In this document: positions 43,419 through 56,390 of the stretch, piece after piece
Layout of the letters: the number at the start of each line of letters is the position of its first letter
Numbering within the stretch: the first letter of the stretch is position 1
Source: Craterostigma plantagineum
Taxonomy: Eukaryota; Streptophyta; Magnoliopsida; Lamiales; Linderniaceae
Direction: 5' to 3'
DNA length: 64,000 nt
Assembly: GCA_027422505.1 (NCBI GenBank)
Contig: JAPQWV010001369.1
Span: 1 to 64,000 of the forward strand
Made by a program: the position numbers and the translations under genes
The notes under the pieces: generated by a model
The model's input: the letters and a program-made list of their open reading frames with translations, nothing else
What the model was told of the DNA's origin: nothing
The model's database searches: none

Positions 43419-44181
43419 CTACAACACGTAACATAAACAATGAGCCACCGAGGCTCAGTAAGCGGAAATTATGCATGTATGCACATGTCCTAACGATCGA
43501 CAATCCGCGTCGTCGTTTTCAATCGCTCGTACACTTCTACTCATACTCTTACTCTCTCTTTGACTCATACTCTTTTTCTTATGCTCTTATTTCATTCGGG
43601 CCCTCGGCTTTCTATCCCACTATGCGCCATATCATAGAGATCTCAGGTGTGGAGGTTCGCACACTAGAAGGTCATCTGAGGAATCTTCCCTTACTCAGTG
43701 TGCCTCCACGCGGACGCTTCTCACTGTAGCCAACGCGAGGCCCCTAACACGGAGGTCCCCGAAGGAATCTTCCCTGCGGGTAGTGTTTTACGCGCGGAGA
43801 AGTCACCCGAAGGAATCTTCCCTTACTCATCCTCCAGGTTGCATCTCCCGCATACGGGGCATTCCCCAGCCTCTTATACAGGCCTTATGGCTTCATTCGC
43901 CATGGCCACATAGGGGTAGCCGTGACTCTTCATTCGGTCGACACCAACACCAATATCGGTGAGTATACATCGCACACAGGCGATTTTATGCACGCTCATA
44001 CTCGCGCCTTACGTACTACGCATGCGTGCAAGTGCTCATGCTATGTTCATGTACATATGCAAACCATGCCATCATACGTAAAATTAAATCATGTCGTAAC
44101 ATGCATATTTCACATAAAATACACGAGCACATAGTTCAGAACGCAGGCAAGTTACGTGTCGTAGTTGAATTTTCTACTTAC
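43419..44181 (-). other. Putative intron within LTR-e
   Basis: Sense donor GGACGACAA|GTAAGTAG (first base 44181) and acceptor TACGTGTTGTAG|GTACAG (last base 43419), 763 nt. CTTACTGAGCC and a TGAGCC/GGCTCA hairpin precede the acceptor. Confidence 0.45.
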
Positions 44182-44439
44182 TTGTCGTCCAAGCTTATCC
44201 TAGCGTATGTCCCGTGAACCTCCTAATGTACGACCTTTTGGAATAAAAGGGTTAGATATTAGTACTTTTGCTTTCCTCGGCTATTCGTCGAAATAATAAT
44301 TTCGTCATACTTAGTTATTTAGGCTTTGTATAAATTCCCTAGACCTCGCATCTCTCGATTTGCCTATTAAATTTCCCAAGTCAGTCGATTTCCATTCCGT
44401 ATTGTTTTTTAAGTAAAGTTCTCGGGTTACATGGGTAAT

Positions 44440-45490
44440 TAGGTCTCGACATTGTATGTGAGAATTCGACATTTGAATTATTTGAAGATCTCGACATTTC
44501 CATGTTTCGACATTCTACCTAACACCTCGACATTGCTTTTCGACAGTTAAAACAGAAAATGTCGACATGGCTCCACATGACTCTCGACATTCAATGAAGC
44601 TCGACATTTAGTAGATCTCGGCATGGGTGGAAAAATCTCGGTATGTTACTCGACATTGTATCTCGACATTTCAACAAAAATGTCGATATGAATTTTAACG
44701 TACATCTCGTCATCATTGTCGAGGTAGTCTCGACATTCATGCTCGACATCTCCTTCTAATAGTTCAATATTCGCTTTAACCTCTCGACATTTAATAAATA
44801 TCGATATATATTAAGTCGACATCTTATCTATCACTCGACATTTACTTGCATGTCCCGACATTATACTTTAACATTTCGACATTGTGCCTCGATATTATCA
44901 CAAGGATTTCGACATATATATTGTATGTAATGATCTCGACATTTTCCTAGCTTCGACATTTTACCTTGCATCTCGACATCTCACTCGACATTATAAAGAA
45001 AATCGCGAGCTATTGCTTTCAAATAAATCTCGAACTCAAACTAAATCTCGACATTTTTACTATCTAACCTCAACATTGCATTTCGACATTTGAAGAAATG
45101 TCGACATGACCCAACATGAATCTCGACATATAAGCTCGACATTTCCATCCTAACATTTCGACATTTACATCGGTTTCTTTGAACTCGTCATTTATCCAAA
45201 TAAAAGGATTCGACATTTTGTCTATCATTTCGATATCTACCTTAACGTCTCGACATTGTATTTCGATATATGAACAGAAAATGTCGACATAAATTCACAT
45301 AAGTCTCGACATATTTCCCAACAAGGTTTCGACATTTTTCCTTGGCATGGTTTCGACATTTTTACCTGGAATATCTCGACATTTTGAAGGTCTCGATATT
45401 TTGTGCTCAACCCGACATTTCTTTCCAAGTAGAAGGACTCGACATTTTACTCGCCTTTATTATCGACATTTTCATAAACTCGATCTTCAA
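44440..45490 (-). repeat. CTCGACATT array in LTR-e
   Basis: Several dozen copies of TCTCGACATT, TTTCGACATT and TCGATAT words over about 1 kb, irregularly spaced. LTR-c, of the same family, has a different word (TTGCGAATCC) at this position. Confidence 0.88.
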
Positions 45491-47656
45491 ACGTTCTTCA
45501 CCACTTCGAAACTCGCTTATTAGCTCATTTACCCAGAAGTATAAGTTCTAAATCACATACTAAGCTACCCCACTCCATATTTGCCCACACGAAAATCCTT
45601 ATTGCGAACCTAAGCTCGGTATTTAGGGTTTCTCGTGTCTTCTCCAACTACTTGCCTTTAATGCCATTATACCCTCAACTACATCTAAGGTAGAGAATTA
45701 AAAGCTTAAAGAGGGTGTTTTACTTACAACTTCAAATTCTTAAGCTAGTTGAGTTCTCTTGGTTCATTTTGGCTCGGCTCCTTTCTCCTTCCTTCTTGCT
45801 TCTCGTTACTTTTCTCAAGGGAGGTTTTGGGTTTTTGGGATTTTAACTAGATATTTTCTTAAAGTATGTTATTGAGGTGTGGTGTGGACATGGGTTTTCC
45901 CTAATTCTTGGGGTGTTGTCTCCTATTTGCCCATTATCATAATTGGGCCTACTTGTTAAGTTCTAACCCATTAGTAATTGAATTCCTAGCCCAACTTATC
46001 CTTAACCATTTTCCTTGGGCATTTTCGAAAATTACCCTTCCTAAGTTTGGAGTCAACGTAACACAAAATTAATAGCACGTGACTGCATGGAATTTCTCAT
46101 AATATTCACATAAGCATATAATACATACGCCATTATCATGAAATCAAGTAAAGCATACACTTAATTTATTGGCCAACCTAATTTGCGGGGACCGGGGTCC
46201 TACATAAAAGATAATATAATATAATAAAATATCATTTTACATAGTAGTATCTGTACAACGGGCGTAGCCCCAAAAATGTCAAGAGAACAAAAACCTATTA
46301 TCGCTCCACAGGTCTTCATCCATGTACCGCCCTGCCCTCAAAAGTCAGTGGAGCACCACCACCAGCCGCCTCAGTCTTGACGCGCATCGGCGTCAGACTC
46401 AGTACCTACAACACGTAAACACTGAGCGATTCGCCCAGTAGGTGAATAAAAATGCATGTATGCATGTGAACGCTCATTCCCGATCCCAATATCTCACATG
46501 CAATGTTCACTCTTTCTTTTTCCACAATCCTATCTCAATTCACACAACACAGGGCCCTAGATCAGACTCGACACCTCGCGCGCCCATAATAATAACATAC
46601 GGAAGCTTACACTAGCAGCGTTTTGACGATCACGCAACTGCCGTGCTAGGTCGCTCTTCCGTAAGCGGTAGCCTACGCCGACAGCGTTTTGACGATCACG
46701 CAACTGCCCTGTCAGCTCGCTCCTTCCACTAAAAATACAATCACGACGGTTTTGCACCTCGGGACGTTCACGCCCGAGTAGACAGATCGATCACGCCTGT
46801 CTGCCGTCAGGTGTCATACGATACCAACCTCGACTCCTCAACGAGTCAACAACAAAAATCACAAACATCCCCCCGCTCGTCAATATCTCAAATCAACCGT
46901 TTCAATACGGTGTAAATATCTCACCCCTGTGATATGATATGCATATGCCATGCATATAAACGTGATAACATAAAAACATATTTTCACGTGAGACGTACGT
47001 AAAACACGTAAAACAAGTAATTCATTTAATCACGTAGAAGCACATAAGATCAGATATGTGTTTACGCATTGTAGATGAATAATTCACCACCTGTCTTCCT
47101 GATAAAATCGGTCGACAATCCTGGTGAATTCCCTACAGTTTGAATATCTTATGTTGAAAGTGCGTGGTTTTGGGTTGATGAGGGTTTTCGCAAGTTCTTA
47201 TGCTATTCAAGGTTTTCGTGGTTTGATGTGGGGATAAATATGTTTGTCATGTCAATAGGTTGGAAAGTGAGATGATGATAAAGATGTAGGTGACGTATTT
47301 TTCCTTTGGGTTTAAGTAAACCTTGAACTTATCATATAATGACTTATCATATAATAAATATTTTCCTATAATTTGGGCCTTAGAATACTTAAACTTGGGC
47401 CTAAGTCTCAAATTCTCTTTTAAATATAGCCCAACTAATTTTTCCCAAAAATTGCATAAATTGTATTTAATTCCTTGGATCAATTTTGAATAAATCTGAA
47501 ATTACTAACATTTATATTTTTACTGCATAACTTTAAATTCTGTTATCAAAGTTCCTAATCTGGAAAATAATTACACAGGTAACTACAGCAAAATCCCGTA
47601 TTATTTTACCGGTATTACATCCTCCCCCATTAAAAGAATTTCGTCCCCGAAATTAC

Positions 47657-49860
47657 GCCGACTGGAACAACTCGGGATAACGTACTCTCATATCATCTCA
47701 CGTTCCCAAGTGGCTTCCTCAACTGATTGATTCCGCCACAAAACCTTAACCAACGAAATAACCTTATTCCGAAGTTGTTTCAGCTCATACATCAAAATCT
47801 CTACAGGCTTCTCTTCGTAGCTCAAATCAGGTTTGAGCTGTTGATAAAGAAGCTCGTTCTGATCACATGACTTGGGTCCACGACGTATTTTCGTAATGTT
47901 GACACGTGGAATACGTCGTGAACTTGCGCTAATGAGGCCGGCAACTCTAGTTGATACGCAACTTCGCATATTCTTTTGATAATTCTATATGGGCCTATGT
48001 ATCTAGGACTCAAGTTACCCTTTGTTCCAAAGCGCTTCACTCCTTTCATCGGGGAAATCTTCAGGAACACTTGATCATCATCTGCAAATTCCAAAGGCCA
48101 CCGTCGATGATCTGCGTAACTTTTCTGACGACTCTGTACGGTTCGCATCCTTTCCCGAATCTTCGTCACAGCTTCTGTCATTTCTCGGATCATATCAGGT
48201 CCTAACAGTGTTCGCTCACCGATTTCATCCCAATGGACTTGGGATCGGCATTTGCGCCCGTATAACGCTTCGTATGGTGCCATGCCGGTTGTAGCATGGA
48301 AACTGTTGTTGTATGAAAACTCTATGAGCGGCAAATACTTACTCCAGTTTCCTTTGAAATCGAGCACACATGCCCGTAGCATATCCTCGAGAGTCTGAAT
48401 CGTTCGTTCAGACTGCCCGTCGGTCTGGGGATGGTAAGCAGTACTGAACGAGAGCTTGGTACCCATTGCTTTCTGCAAGCTCTACCATAAGTTCGATAAA
48501 AATCTCGAATCTCGATCCAAGACGATAGAGGTTGGAATTCCATGGAGCCAGATGATTTTCTGAATATACAATTCAGCATAGCGCTCCATGGAAAACGTAG
48601 AGCTGATAGGAAGAAAGTGCGCTGATTTAGTTAGGCGATTGACAATCACCTAAATAGCATCGTGGCCTTTCGTCATTTTGGGTAAACCTACGACGAAATC
48701 CATCGTAATATTATCCCATTTCCATTCTGGAATGGGTAGAGGCTGTTGGGTTCCACCGGGTCGCTGGTGTTCCGCTTTAATCAATTGGCAGGTCATACAT
48801 CGATTCACAAATGCAGCAATGTCTTTCTTCATTCCTGGCCACCAGTACGTTACTCGCAAGTCTGATACATCTTCGTGGCTCCTGGGTGTACCGAATATGT
48901 GGTCACGTGTGCTTCCTTCATTATCGTTTGTTGTAGCTCCTCATTGTCAGGTACATAAAGACGATTCCTGTATAATAAAGCTCCATCCTCTCGTATTTTA
49001 AAATTCTCAGGTAATGCATCTTTCATTTTTAGATAGAGTTCATCTTCCTCTTGTGTCTTCCTGATCCGTTCTAGCAGCGTGGGTTGAAGGGTTAACACAT
49101 CTAGTTTTGCTTCCACTTCGCCTAAATTGACTATCTCTATTCCCAGTTGATGTAACTCTGCATTTACCGCTTTTCAACTTAGCGCATCTGTGACTACGTT
49201 TGCTATGCCCGGATGATAGCTGATAACGTAGAGCTGATAGGAAGAAAGTGCGCTGATTTAGTTAGGCGATTGACAATCACCTAAATAGCATCGTGCCTTT
49301 CGTCGTTTTGGGTAAACCTACGACGAAATCCATCGTAATATTATCCCATTTCCATTCTGGAATGGGTAGAGGCTGTTGGGTTCCACCGGGTCGCTGTGTT
49401 CCGCTTTAATCAATTGGCAGGTCATACATCGATCACAAATGCAGCAATGTCTTTCTTCATTCCTGGCCACCAGTACGTTACTCGCAAGTCTGATACATCT
49501 TCGTGGCTCCTGGGTGTACCGAATATGTGGTCACGTGTGCTTCCTTCATTATCGTTTGTTGTAGCTCCTCATTGTCAGGTACATAAAGACGATTCCTGTA
49601 TAATAAAGCTCCATCCTCTCGTATTTTAAAATTCTCAGGTAATGCATCTTTCATTTTTAGAGTTCATCTTCCTCTTGTGTCTTCCTGATCCGTTCTAGCA
49701 GCGTGTTTGAAGGGTTAACACATCTAGTTTTGCTTCCACTTCGCCTAAATTGACTATCTCTATTCCCAGTTGATGTAACTCTGCATTTACCGCTTTTCAA
49801 CTTAGCGCATCTGTGACTACGTTTGCTATGCCCGGATGATAGCTGATAACGCAATCGTAG
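47657..49860 (-). pseudogene. Gypsy-B integrase with chromodomain and internal tandem duplication
   Basis: 47822-48478 holds the core after the second Asp, including [14 protein letters not shown]. 47688-47969 has the chromodomain in another frame because of a one-base loss near 47860. 48650-48859 and 48850-49116 give the zinc-finger halves. The stretch from GTAGAGCTGATAGGAAG (48597) to about 49228 is repeated at 49229-49855 with small deletions, so the zinc-finger region occurs twice. Confidence 0.9.
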
Positions 49861-50880
49861 TCCTTTACTAGTTCTAACCATCGTCGTTGACGCATATTCA
49901 GTTCTTATGGTCTGTGAAGATTTCGCATTTCTCTCCAAAGAGGTAATGTCTCCAGATCTTCAAAGCGAAGACCATTACTGCCAGTTCCAAGTCGTTGGTC
50001 GGATAGTTCTTCTCGTATTCCTTTAACTGCCGTGAAGCATAGGCAATCACCTTTCCGTTCTGCATCAGCACGCAACCCAAACCACTCTTTGAAGCATCGC
50101 TATATACTGCAAATCCTCCGATTCCCGATGGTATTGTCAATATCGGGTCAGAGGTAAGACGTTTCTTTAATTCTTGGAAGCTCGTTCGCATGCTTCGGTC
50201 CACTTGAACGGGACGTTCTTCCTCAGTAGGTTGGTCAATGTAGACGCAATACTAGAGAAGTCCGTTATAAACTTACGGTAGTATCCCGCAAGTCCAAGGA
50301 AACTCCGGACCTCGGTAGGAGTAGTAGGTCGTGGCCAGTTATTCACAGCTTCGATCTTACTCGGGTCCACAGAGATTCCATTCCCAGAAATCACATGTCC
50401 CAAGAAGGCTACTTGCTCAAGCCAAAATTCGCATTTCTTGAATGTGGCGTAGAGTTGTTTCTCTCTCAAGATTCTAAGACGGTTCGTAGATGGCTTTCGT
50501 GGTCTCTTATCTTAGAATAGATTAGAATATCGTCGATAAAGACAATAACGAACCGATCGAGGTAGTCTTTAAAGACTCGGTTCATCAGATCCATAAAAGC
50601 AGCTGGGGCATTTGTTAGTCCAAAAGGCATGACCAAAAACTCGTAATGGCCGTACCTCGTGCTGAATGCGGTTTTAGGAACATCTACATCCCTGATCTTC
50701 AACTGATGGTATCCCGAATGGAGGTCAATTTTCGAGAATACCGTCGCTCCTTGTAATTGGTCAAACAGATCATCTATCCTTGGCAGGGGATATTTATTCT
50801 TGATCGTGATCTTATTCAATTCTCGGTAGTCGATGCATAGTCGCATCGACCCATCCTTCTTTTGCACAAAAAGAACGGTA
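49860..50880 (-). pseudogene. Gypsy-B reverse transcriptase and RNase H (broken)
   Basis: 50466-50867 is an uninterrupted RT core from CIDYRELN through [12 protein letters not shown] to [10 protein letters not shown], where gypsy-A has a frameshift. RNase H follows in 50167-50469 and 49898-50203 after single-base losses near 50475 and 50185. A 28-base loss removes part of the RNase H C-terminus near 49903. About 104 bp of the RT N-terminus are deleted at 50877. Confidence 0.9.
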
Positions 50881-51626
50881 AGGGGCTTTAGAGATTGGGG
50901 CAGACCTCGGGATCAGATCTATCGTAAACTGTATTTCTCGATCAGGGGATAACCCCGAGAGATCATCGTGAAATACATCGGCGTATTCGTTGACTACAGG
51001 TACGTCTTTAATTCCGGCTGAGGTAAGTCCTCTGCCTTCACCGCATACACGAGACAAGACTCACAACCCAACCTCAAAAGTCGTTGAGTCTTCAGAGCTG
51101 ATATTCTTGGAATACTATTCTTATCTGATTTACCCGAAAAAGTGAATGCTTCTTCTTCGGGCAGTTGGAATTTAACGACCTTCTTGTTGCAATCTATGAT
51201 GGCTCCATATCTTGAAAGCCAATCCATTCCGAAGATGACATCGTAGTCGTTCATCGGGATTACAATCAGGTCCGCACTCAAGTTCCTACCCTCAATATTT
51301 ACGACGCATCATCGCAGTACTTTGTTGGTATGCGTCGGATCCCCATGAGGTAGAGTAACTACATAGTTGCATTCAGAGGCGATAGGGGATATTCCTACCT
51401 TCGCCACGTACTTAGCCGACACAAATGAATGTGTGGCTCCAGAATCAATTAGCACAGAGGTGGGCACGTTATAGATAGTTAACGTACCCGTCACAACAGA
51501 AGAGTTCACCTCGGCCTCCTCATTGGTAAGTGTGAAAACCCGTGCAAGAACCGGTGGAGGTCGAACTGGTGTTCGGGTCGGGTTCTGGGGCATGTTCGTG
51601 TTACAATTCCTTGCATAGTGCCCCAT
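50880..51626 (-). pseudogene. Gypsy-B protease region (broken)
   Basis: 51309-51626 has LIDSGATHSFVSAKY and 50994-51281 has VIPMNDYDVIFGMDWLSRYG, as in gypsy-A with the same break between them. The 50812-51057 segment links towards RT. Confidence 0.88.
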
Positions 51627-52629
51627 TCTTCCGCATCTGAAACACTATGGGTTGGGTTGGGTCTGGGTTGATAACAGGCGCCGAAGTGGTAACGGCCACA
51701 CTGTCTCCATTGTGGTGCTGGGTTTGGAGGTCTGTTCTGAATATTTACGGGTCCTGGTTCAGCGTCGGGCGCCAATTCTGTTGACCCTGGCGATTTCCTT
51801 GGTTACCTTGGCCTTTGTTGAAAAATTGGCGTTTACGATCACTTCCAGGTCCTTGCTGACTTTCCCTCATCTTCTTCGCCTCCTGAGCTTCAGAAATCTG
51901 AGCCTCAGCCTGCTCAGCTATCATGGCCCTTTCTGCTACTTGGGTAAATTCCATCTGTCGGGCCCCCGAGAGCTTAAGTTGCGATAAAGCTCAGGTTTGA
52001 GGCCCGTAATGAACTTCGTCACCTTGAGTAGATTTGTTGCCACAATGTGAGGAGCGAAACGGGACAGCTCCTCGAATCGGCGGATATATTGAGTTACAGG
52101 CATTCCTCCTTGCCTGAGATTCATAAAGCATCCGTCATTCCTGTTCATGGGCAGTAAAATATTTTTCGTGGAACAATTCTCTAAATCGTTCCCACGACAT
52201 ATTCAACGGATCTTCTAGGACTTTAACGGTATCCCACCAGAATCGGGCGTTTCCTCTGAGCATGGAAACGGCGCACATGACCTTTTCATTCTCAGGCACA
52301 CGACTATATATGAACATATCTTCTATGGTGTGCAGCCAATCTTCAGCCACTGCTGGGTCCGTAGCATCAGCAAAGGTTGGGGGATCCATTTTTCGAAAAC
52401 GCTTCCCGATAATTTCTACACGTGCAGGCTGCGGGGAGGGACGATGTTCAGACAAGCTATGGTGATGAAATAGCTCGTCGATGTGATCTGATTGGCGATT
52501 GATATGATCAGACTGACGATGAAGTAATTCAGTCAGTCGTAGGATAGTAGAGTCCCTTTCAGGGGGAGGGGAATTCGGTTCAGCCCTACGGCTAGATTCA
52601 CCCACATGCTCACTACGTGTCGTTGCCAT
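51506..52629 (-). pseudogene. Gypsy-B Gag (broken)
   Basis: Met at 52629, with the same three-piece structure and the same frameshift at 52135-52148 as gypsy-A, so that break predates the duplication. 51506-51775 joins the first knuckle (QCGRYHFGAC) to the following part in one frame. The second knuckle lies in the overlapping frame of 51309-51626 (MGHYARNC). Confidence 0.88.
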
Positions 52630-53823
52630 TTTTCAACTATTATCTATAGTAAACCACATAAAGCACATATCGGATAACACGTAGTAACATAATCAAACAT
52701 TTAACTTACAGGCCAGGCTGGTTCCACAATCCTATCTCAATTCACACAACACAGGGCCCTAGGTCAGACTCGACACCTCGCGCACCCATAATAATAACAT
52801 ACGGAAGCTTACACTAGCAGCGTTTTGATGACCACGCAACTGCCCTGCTAGGTCCCTCTCCCGTAAGCGGTAGCCTACGCCGACAGCGTTTTGACGATCA
52901 CGCAACTGCCCTGTCAGGTCGCTCCTTCCGCTAAAAATACAATCACGACGGTTTTGCACCTCGGGACGTTCACGCCCGAGTAGACAGATCGATCACGCCT
53001 GTCTTCCGTCAGGTGTCATACGAGTACCAACCTCGACCCCTCAACGAGTCAAACAAAAAAATCACAAACATCCCCCCGCTCGTCAATATCTCAAATCAAC
53101 CGTTTCAATACGGTGTAAATATCTCACCCCTGTGATATGATATGCATATGCCATGCATATAAACGTGATAACATAAAAACATATTTTCACGTGAGACGTA
53201 CGTAAAACACGTAAAACACGTAATTCATTTAATCACGTAGAAGCACATAAGATCAGATATGTGTTTACGGATTGTAGATGAAAATTCACCTACCTGTCTT
53301 CCTGATAAAATCGGTCGACAATCCTGGTGAATTCCCTACAGTTTGAATATCTTATGTTGAAAGTGCGTGGTTTTGGGTTGATGAGGGTTTTCGCAAGTTC
53401 TTATGCTATTCAAGGTTTTCGTGGTTTGATGTGGGGATAAATATGTTTGTCATGTCAATAGGTTGGAAAGTGAGATGATGATAAAGATGTAGGTGACGTA
53501 TTTTTCCTTTGGGTTTAAGTAAACCTTGAACTTGTCATATAATGACTTATCATATAACAAATATTTTCCTATGATTTGGGCCTTAGAATACTTAAACTTG
53601 GGCCTAAGTCTCAAATTCTCTTTTAAATATAGCCCAACTAATTTGTCCCAAAAATTGCATAAATTGTATTTAATTCTTTGGATCAATTTTGAATAAATCT
53701 GAAATTACTAACATTTATATTTTTATTGCATGACTTTAAATTCTGTTATCAAAGTTCCTAATCAGGAAAATAATTACACAGGTAACTATAGCAAAATCCC
53801 GTATTAATTTTACGGGTATTACA

Positions 53824-56390
53824 GCTATATGCCAAAGCGGCGGTGGTGGAGCAGTCGGCATTATCACAGAGGGCCAAGCTTGCATGGCTGAATAATGGAG
53901 ATCAGTGCTCGTCCTATTCCTTTCGTAGGGTCGCCATGCGGCGGGCCTCTAACCGAATCTTGAGAATGCTAATGGCGACCTTCTTGAAGAGTAGGATGAT
54001 GTGGAGGGCGAAATGATTGGTTCTATCAGGGCTTATTGGGTCAGTCTGTGCATTCTTCCCTGATTGCTGATGCTGATGTGCAGAGAGCTGTGAGGTGTAT
54101 GCTTTCCCCAGCGGACGCTGCCTCCATGATCAGCGCGGTTACTACTACTGAAATCCGTGAGGCGCTGTTCTCTATGGGGGACGAGAAAGCGCCTGGGCCT
54201 GACGGGTATACGGTCGCTTTCTTTCGAGCGGCATTGGGTATACACCTCGGCATGCAATAGACTTTAGACGCATTTCCTGTTGTGATGTCCTTTACAAGGT
54301 GATATCCAAGATCTTGGCCAATCGGCTAAAGGCGCACCTATCTACATTGGTGCATGGCTCCCTGATCGCGTTTATTCCCAGACGACGTATCAGTGATAAT
54401 GTGTTGTTGGCGCAGGAGCTTTGCCTCGGGTATAAGTTTAAGGGCCGGCCACCGCGGACGATGTTCAAGATCGACTCGGCAGGCGTACAACAAGGTAGAG
54501 TGGGGATTTCTGCTATCTGTTTTATGCGCCATGGGATTTCACGCAACATACAGCTGGATTCGGCATGCCTGACGACAACAGCCTTTTCGTTGTACCTTAA
54601 TGGCCATGTGGTGTGGTTTTTCAGGGAAAGAGGGGTATTCGACAAGGGGATCCCATTTTCCTGTACCTGTTTATGTTGGTTACGGAGGTCCCGCATGGGC
54701 TTATCACGGTGTGCATTTCTAAGGAATCGCAGTTCATATATCATTGGCGTTGTGAGGCGCTGGGATAGGTCTCGTTAGCGTTTACGGATGATCTCCTTCT
54801 AGCCATGCGGACGTTGTTCCGGTTGGTGTGCTGAAGAAGGCGTTGGGTGAGTTTGTCAGATTGTCAGTGCTGCAGCCTAACCCTGACGAGAGCGAGATGC
54901 ACTTGTCGGGGCGAGCTGAATGTTCGACGGCACAGATTTAGGCCCTCATTGGCTATCGTGTGGGAGAGCTCCCAGTTCGCTGCCCCTTATCACTTCGCGC
55001 TTGAAGACTGGCGATTGTGCCCCACTTTTACAGAAAGTGGATCAGCGATTGGGGTCATGCCTCAATCGCTTGTTATCCTATGCGGGCCGACTCCACCTGG
55101 TTAAGTCGGTACTGCAGGCGCTTCATGCTTATTGTCGGGAGTGTTCCTATTGCCTAAAGGCATTGTCAGCTCTTTGGAAACGCACTTTAGGAAATTCCTG
55201 CGGGAGGGACATCAGCCAAGGTGGCATGAGATGTTCGTGTCTACCTGTATCAGAAGGGGGATTGGGACTCAGGTCTACTGCTGAAAGATTTGTGGAGTGT
55301 ACTTACCAACACACCGGGGTCGATATGGGTCGAATGGTTATACGGGACGCGACTGCACTCACGATGCCTATGGGACCTACAGGTCTCGGCGAATGATGCG
55401 TGGAGCTGGAGGAAGCTTCTGCAGTTGCAACCCTTGATCAGGTCCATGATCACTTTCTGTGTTGGGGATGGCTCCACTGGCTGTGGAAGGATCCCTGGCT
55501 GTTGCCTAGGCCGCTATTAGAGAGATTCCCTAGAGGCCATTGCGATGGGGCTGCCGACAGATGCATGGATCAGCACAGTCATTGATACGCTGGGGTGGAA
55601 GTGGCCAGGGCATGGGGCGGTTGAGTATCTGGAAATCAGCCACCTCCTCCCTTCCGTGATACGACGGGATCGTGATGGAGTTCTGCGGACGGGATCGCCA
55701 GATGGATCTATGACGACGTATTTGGCTAGAGACGAGATTCGGCACAGAAGGCCTCCCGTTTGTTGGGCTGTTCTTTTTGGGGGGGCATTGAAGATCCCAA
55801 GACATGAGTTCATTTTATACCGGGATTGCAGGATCGGCTCTCGACTAGGGACAAGTCGTGGATAGCTCAGAAGGCGGAAAGTCCAGCATGTGGCCTCTGT
55901 GACGAGCTACACTATGAGACAACCCAACATTTCTTCTTTGATTGCCCGTTTTCACGGCTATGTCTCCGGATTTCGAGGCGAAAATGCGGTGGATATGGCC
56001 CTATCAGGACTGGAGTAGGGGTATTCATTGGGCGGTGGCCCGTTGGCAACGGAAGCATCTTCTCCATGCTGCTTAGCGACATGTTCTTGCCTCTCTTGTG
56101 TACCACATTTGGCAGGCAAGGAACATGCGTTGGAAGGAGGGGATCATCACACCTCCTCACACGCTCGTGGGATGTGTTGTTGCCTTGGTTATCATGCGTA
56201 TTAATGATACGTCCACGAAGTAGGACCTGCAGTCTGCGGCCATACGTAGACTATCGTGTTTGGTTGGTAGGCGCTAGATATGATTCATGTAGTTAGAGCT
56301 TGTGCCCAGTAGCCTATACTGGTCAGTGGCGGAGTTCATCTCCTGCTTATTTGTACAGACTTTTTCCACTTTATATATATACGGGACATT
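53824..56390 (+). pseudogene. LINE-1 RT and zinc-domain segment, copy B
   Basis: It has the same blocks as 22563-25139: DEKAPGPDGYTVAFF (54165), ISKILANRLK (54300), CGLCDELHYETTQHFFFDCPF (55895). There are additional small indels; for example 12 bases are lost near 54980 and bases near 54560 are changed, which fuses two neighbouring frames (54299-54778). It is non-coding in effect. Confidence 0.87.

Larger units (their letters stand above)
41456..46204 (-). mobile_element. Gypsy-e: truncated Tekay-like element with 3.1 kb 5' LTR
   Basis: On the minus strand: LTR-e (43075-46204), tRNA-iMet primer site, leader, gag and protease. Sequence similarity then stops near 41456, so RT, integrase and the 3' LTR are absent. 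The LTR is the same family as solo LTR-c in opposite orientation. The right end meets gypsy-B's LTR at TAAAAG. Confidence 0.85.
43075..46204 (-). repeat. LTR-e: gypsy-e 5' LTR (3130 bp)
   Basis: Sense start TGTAGGACCCCGG (46204), end CGGGTCGTGACA (43075). It contains GGCCCA words near 45940-46000, the CTCGACATT array, donor and acceptor-like sites, a GT microsatellite (43269-43287) and the hairpin module. Both ends correspond to those of LTR-c. Confidence 0.9.
46205..53823 (-). mobile_element. Gypsy-B: duplicate of gypsy-A without LTR-c
   Basis: 3' LTR 46205-47619 (its first 79 bp missing at the junction with LTR-e), pol and gag as in gypsy-A, truncated 5' LTR 52722-53823. It has the same primer-site deletion as gypsy-A. 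The putative LTR intron is 46406-47090, where the donor is altered to CAG|GTGGTG by loss of two bases. Confidence 0.93.

Noticed and set aside
44440..45490. CRISPR-like appearance of regularly recurring CTCGACATT
   Set aside because: The words are 8-10 bp with irregular spacing in a plant LTR; no repeat-spacer structure and no cas genes.
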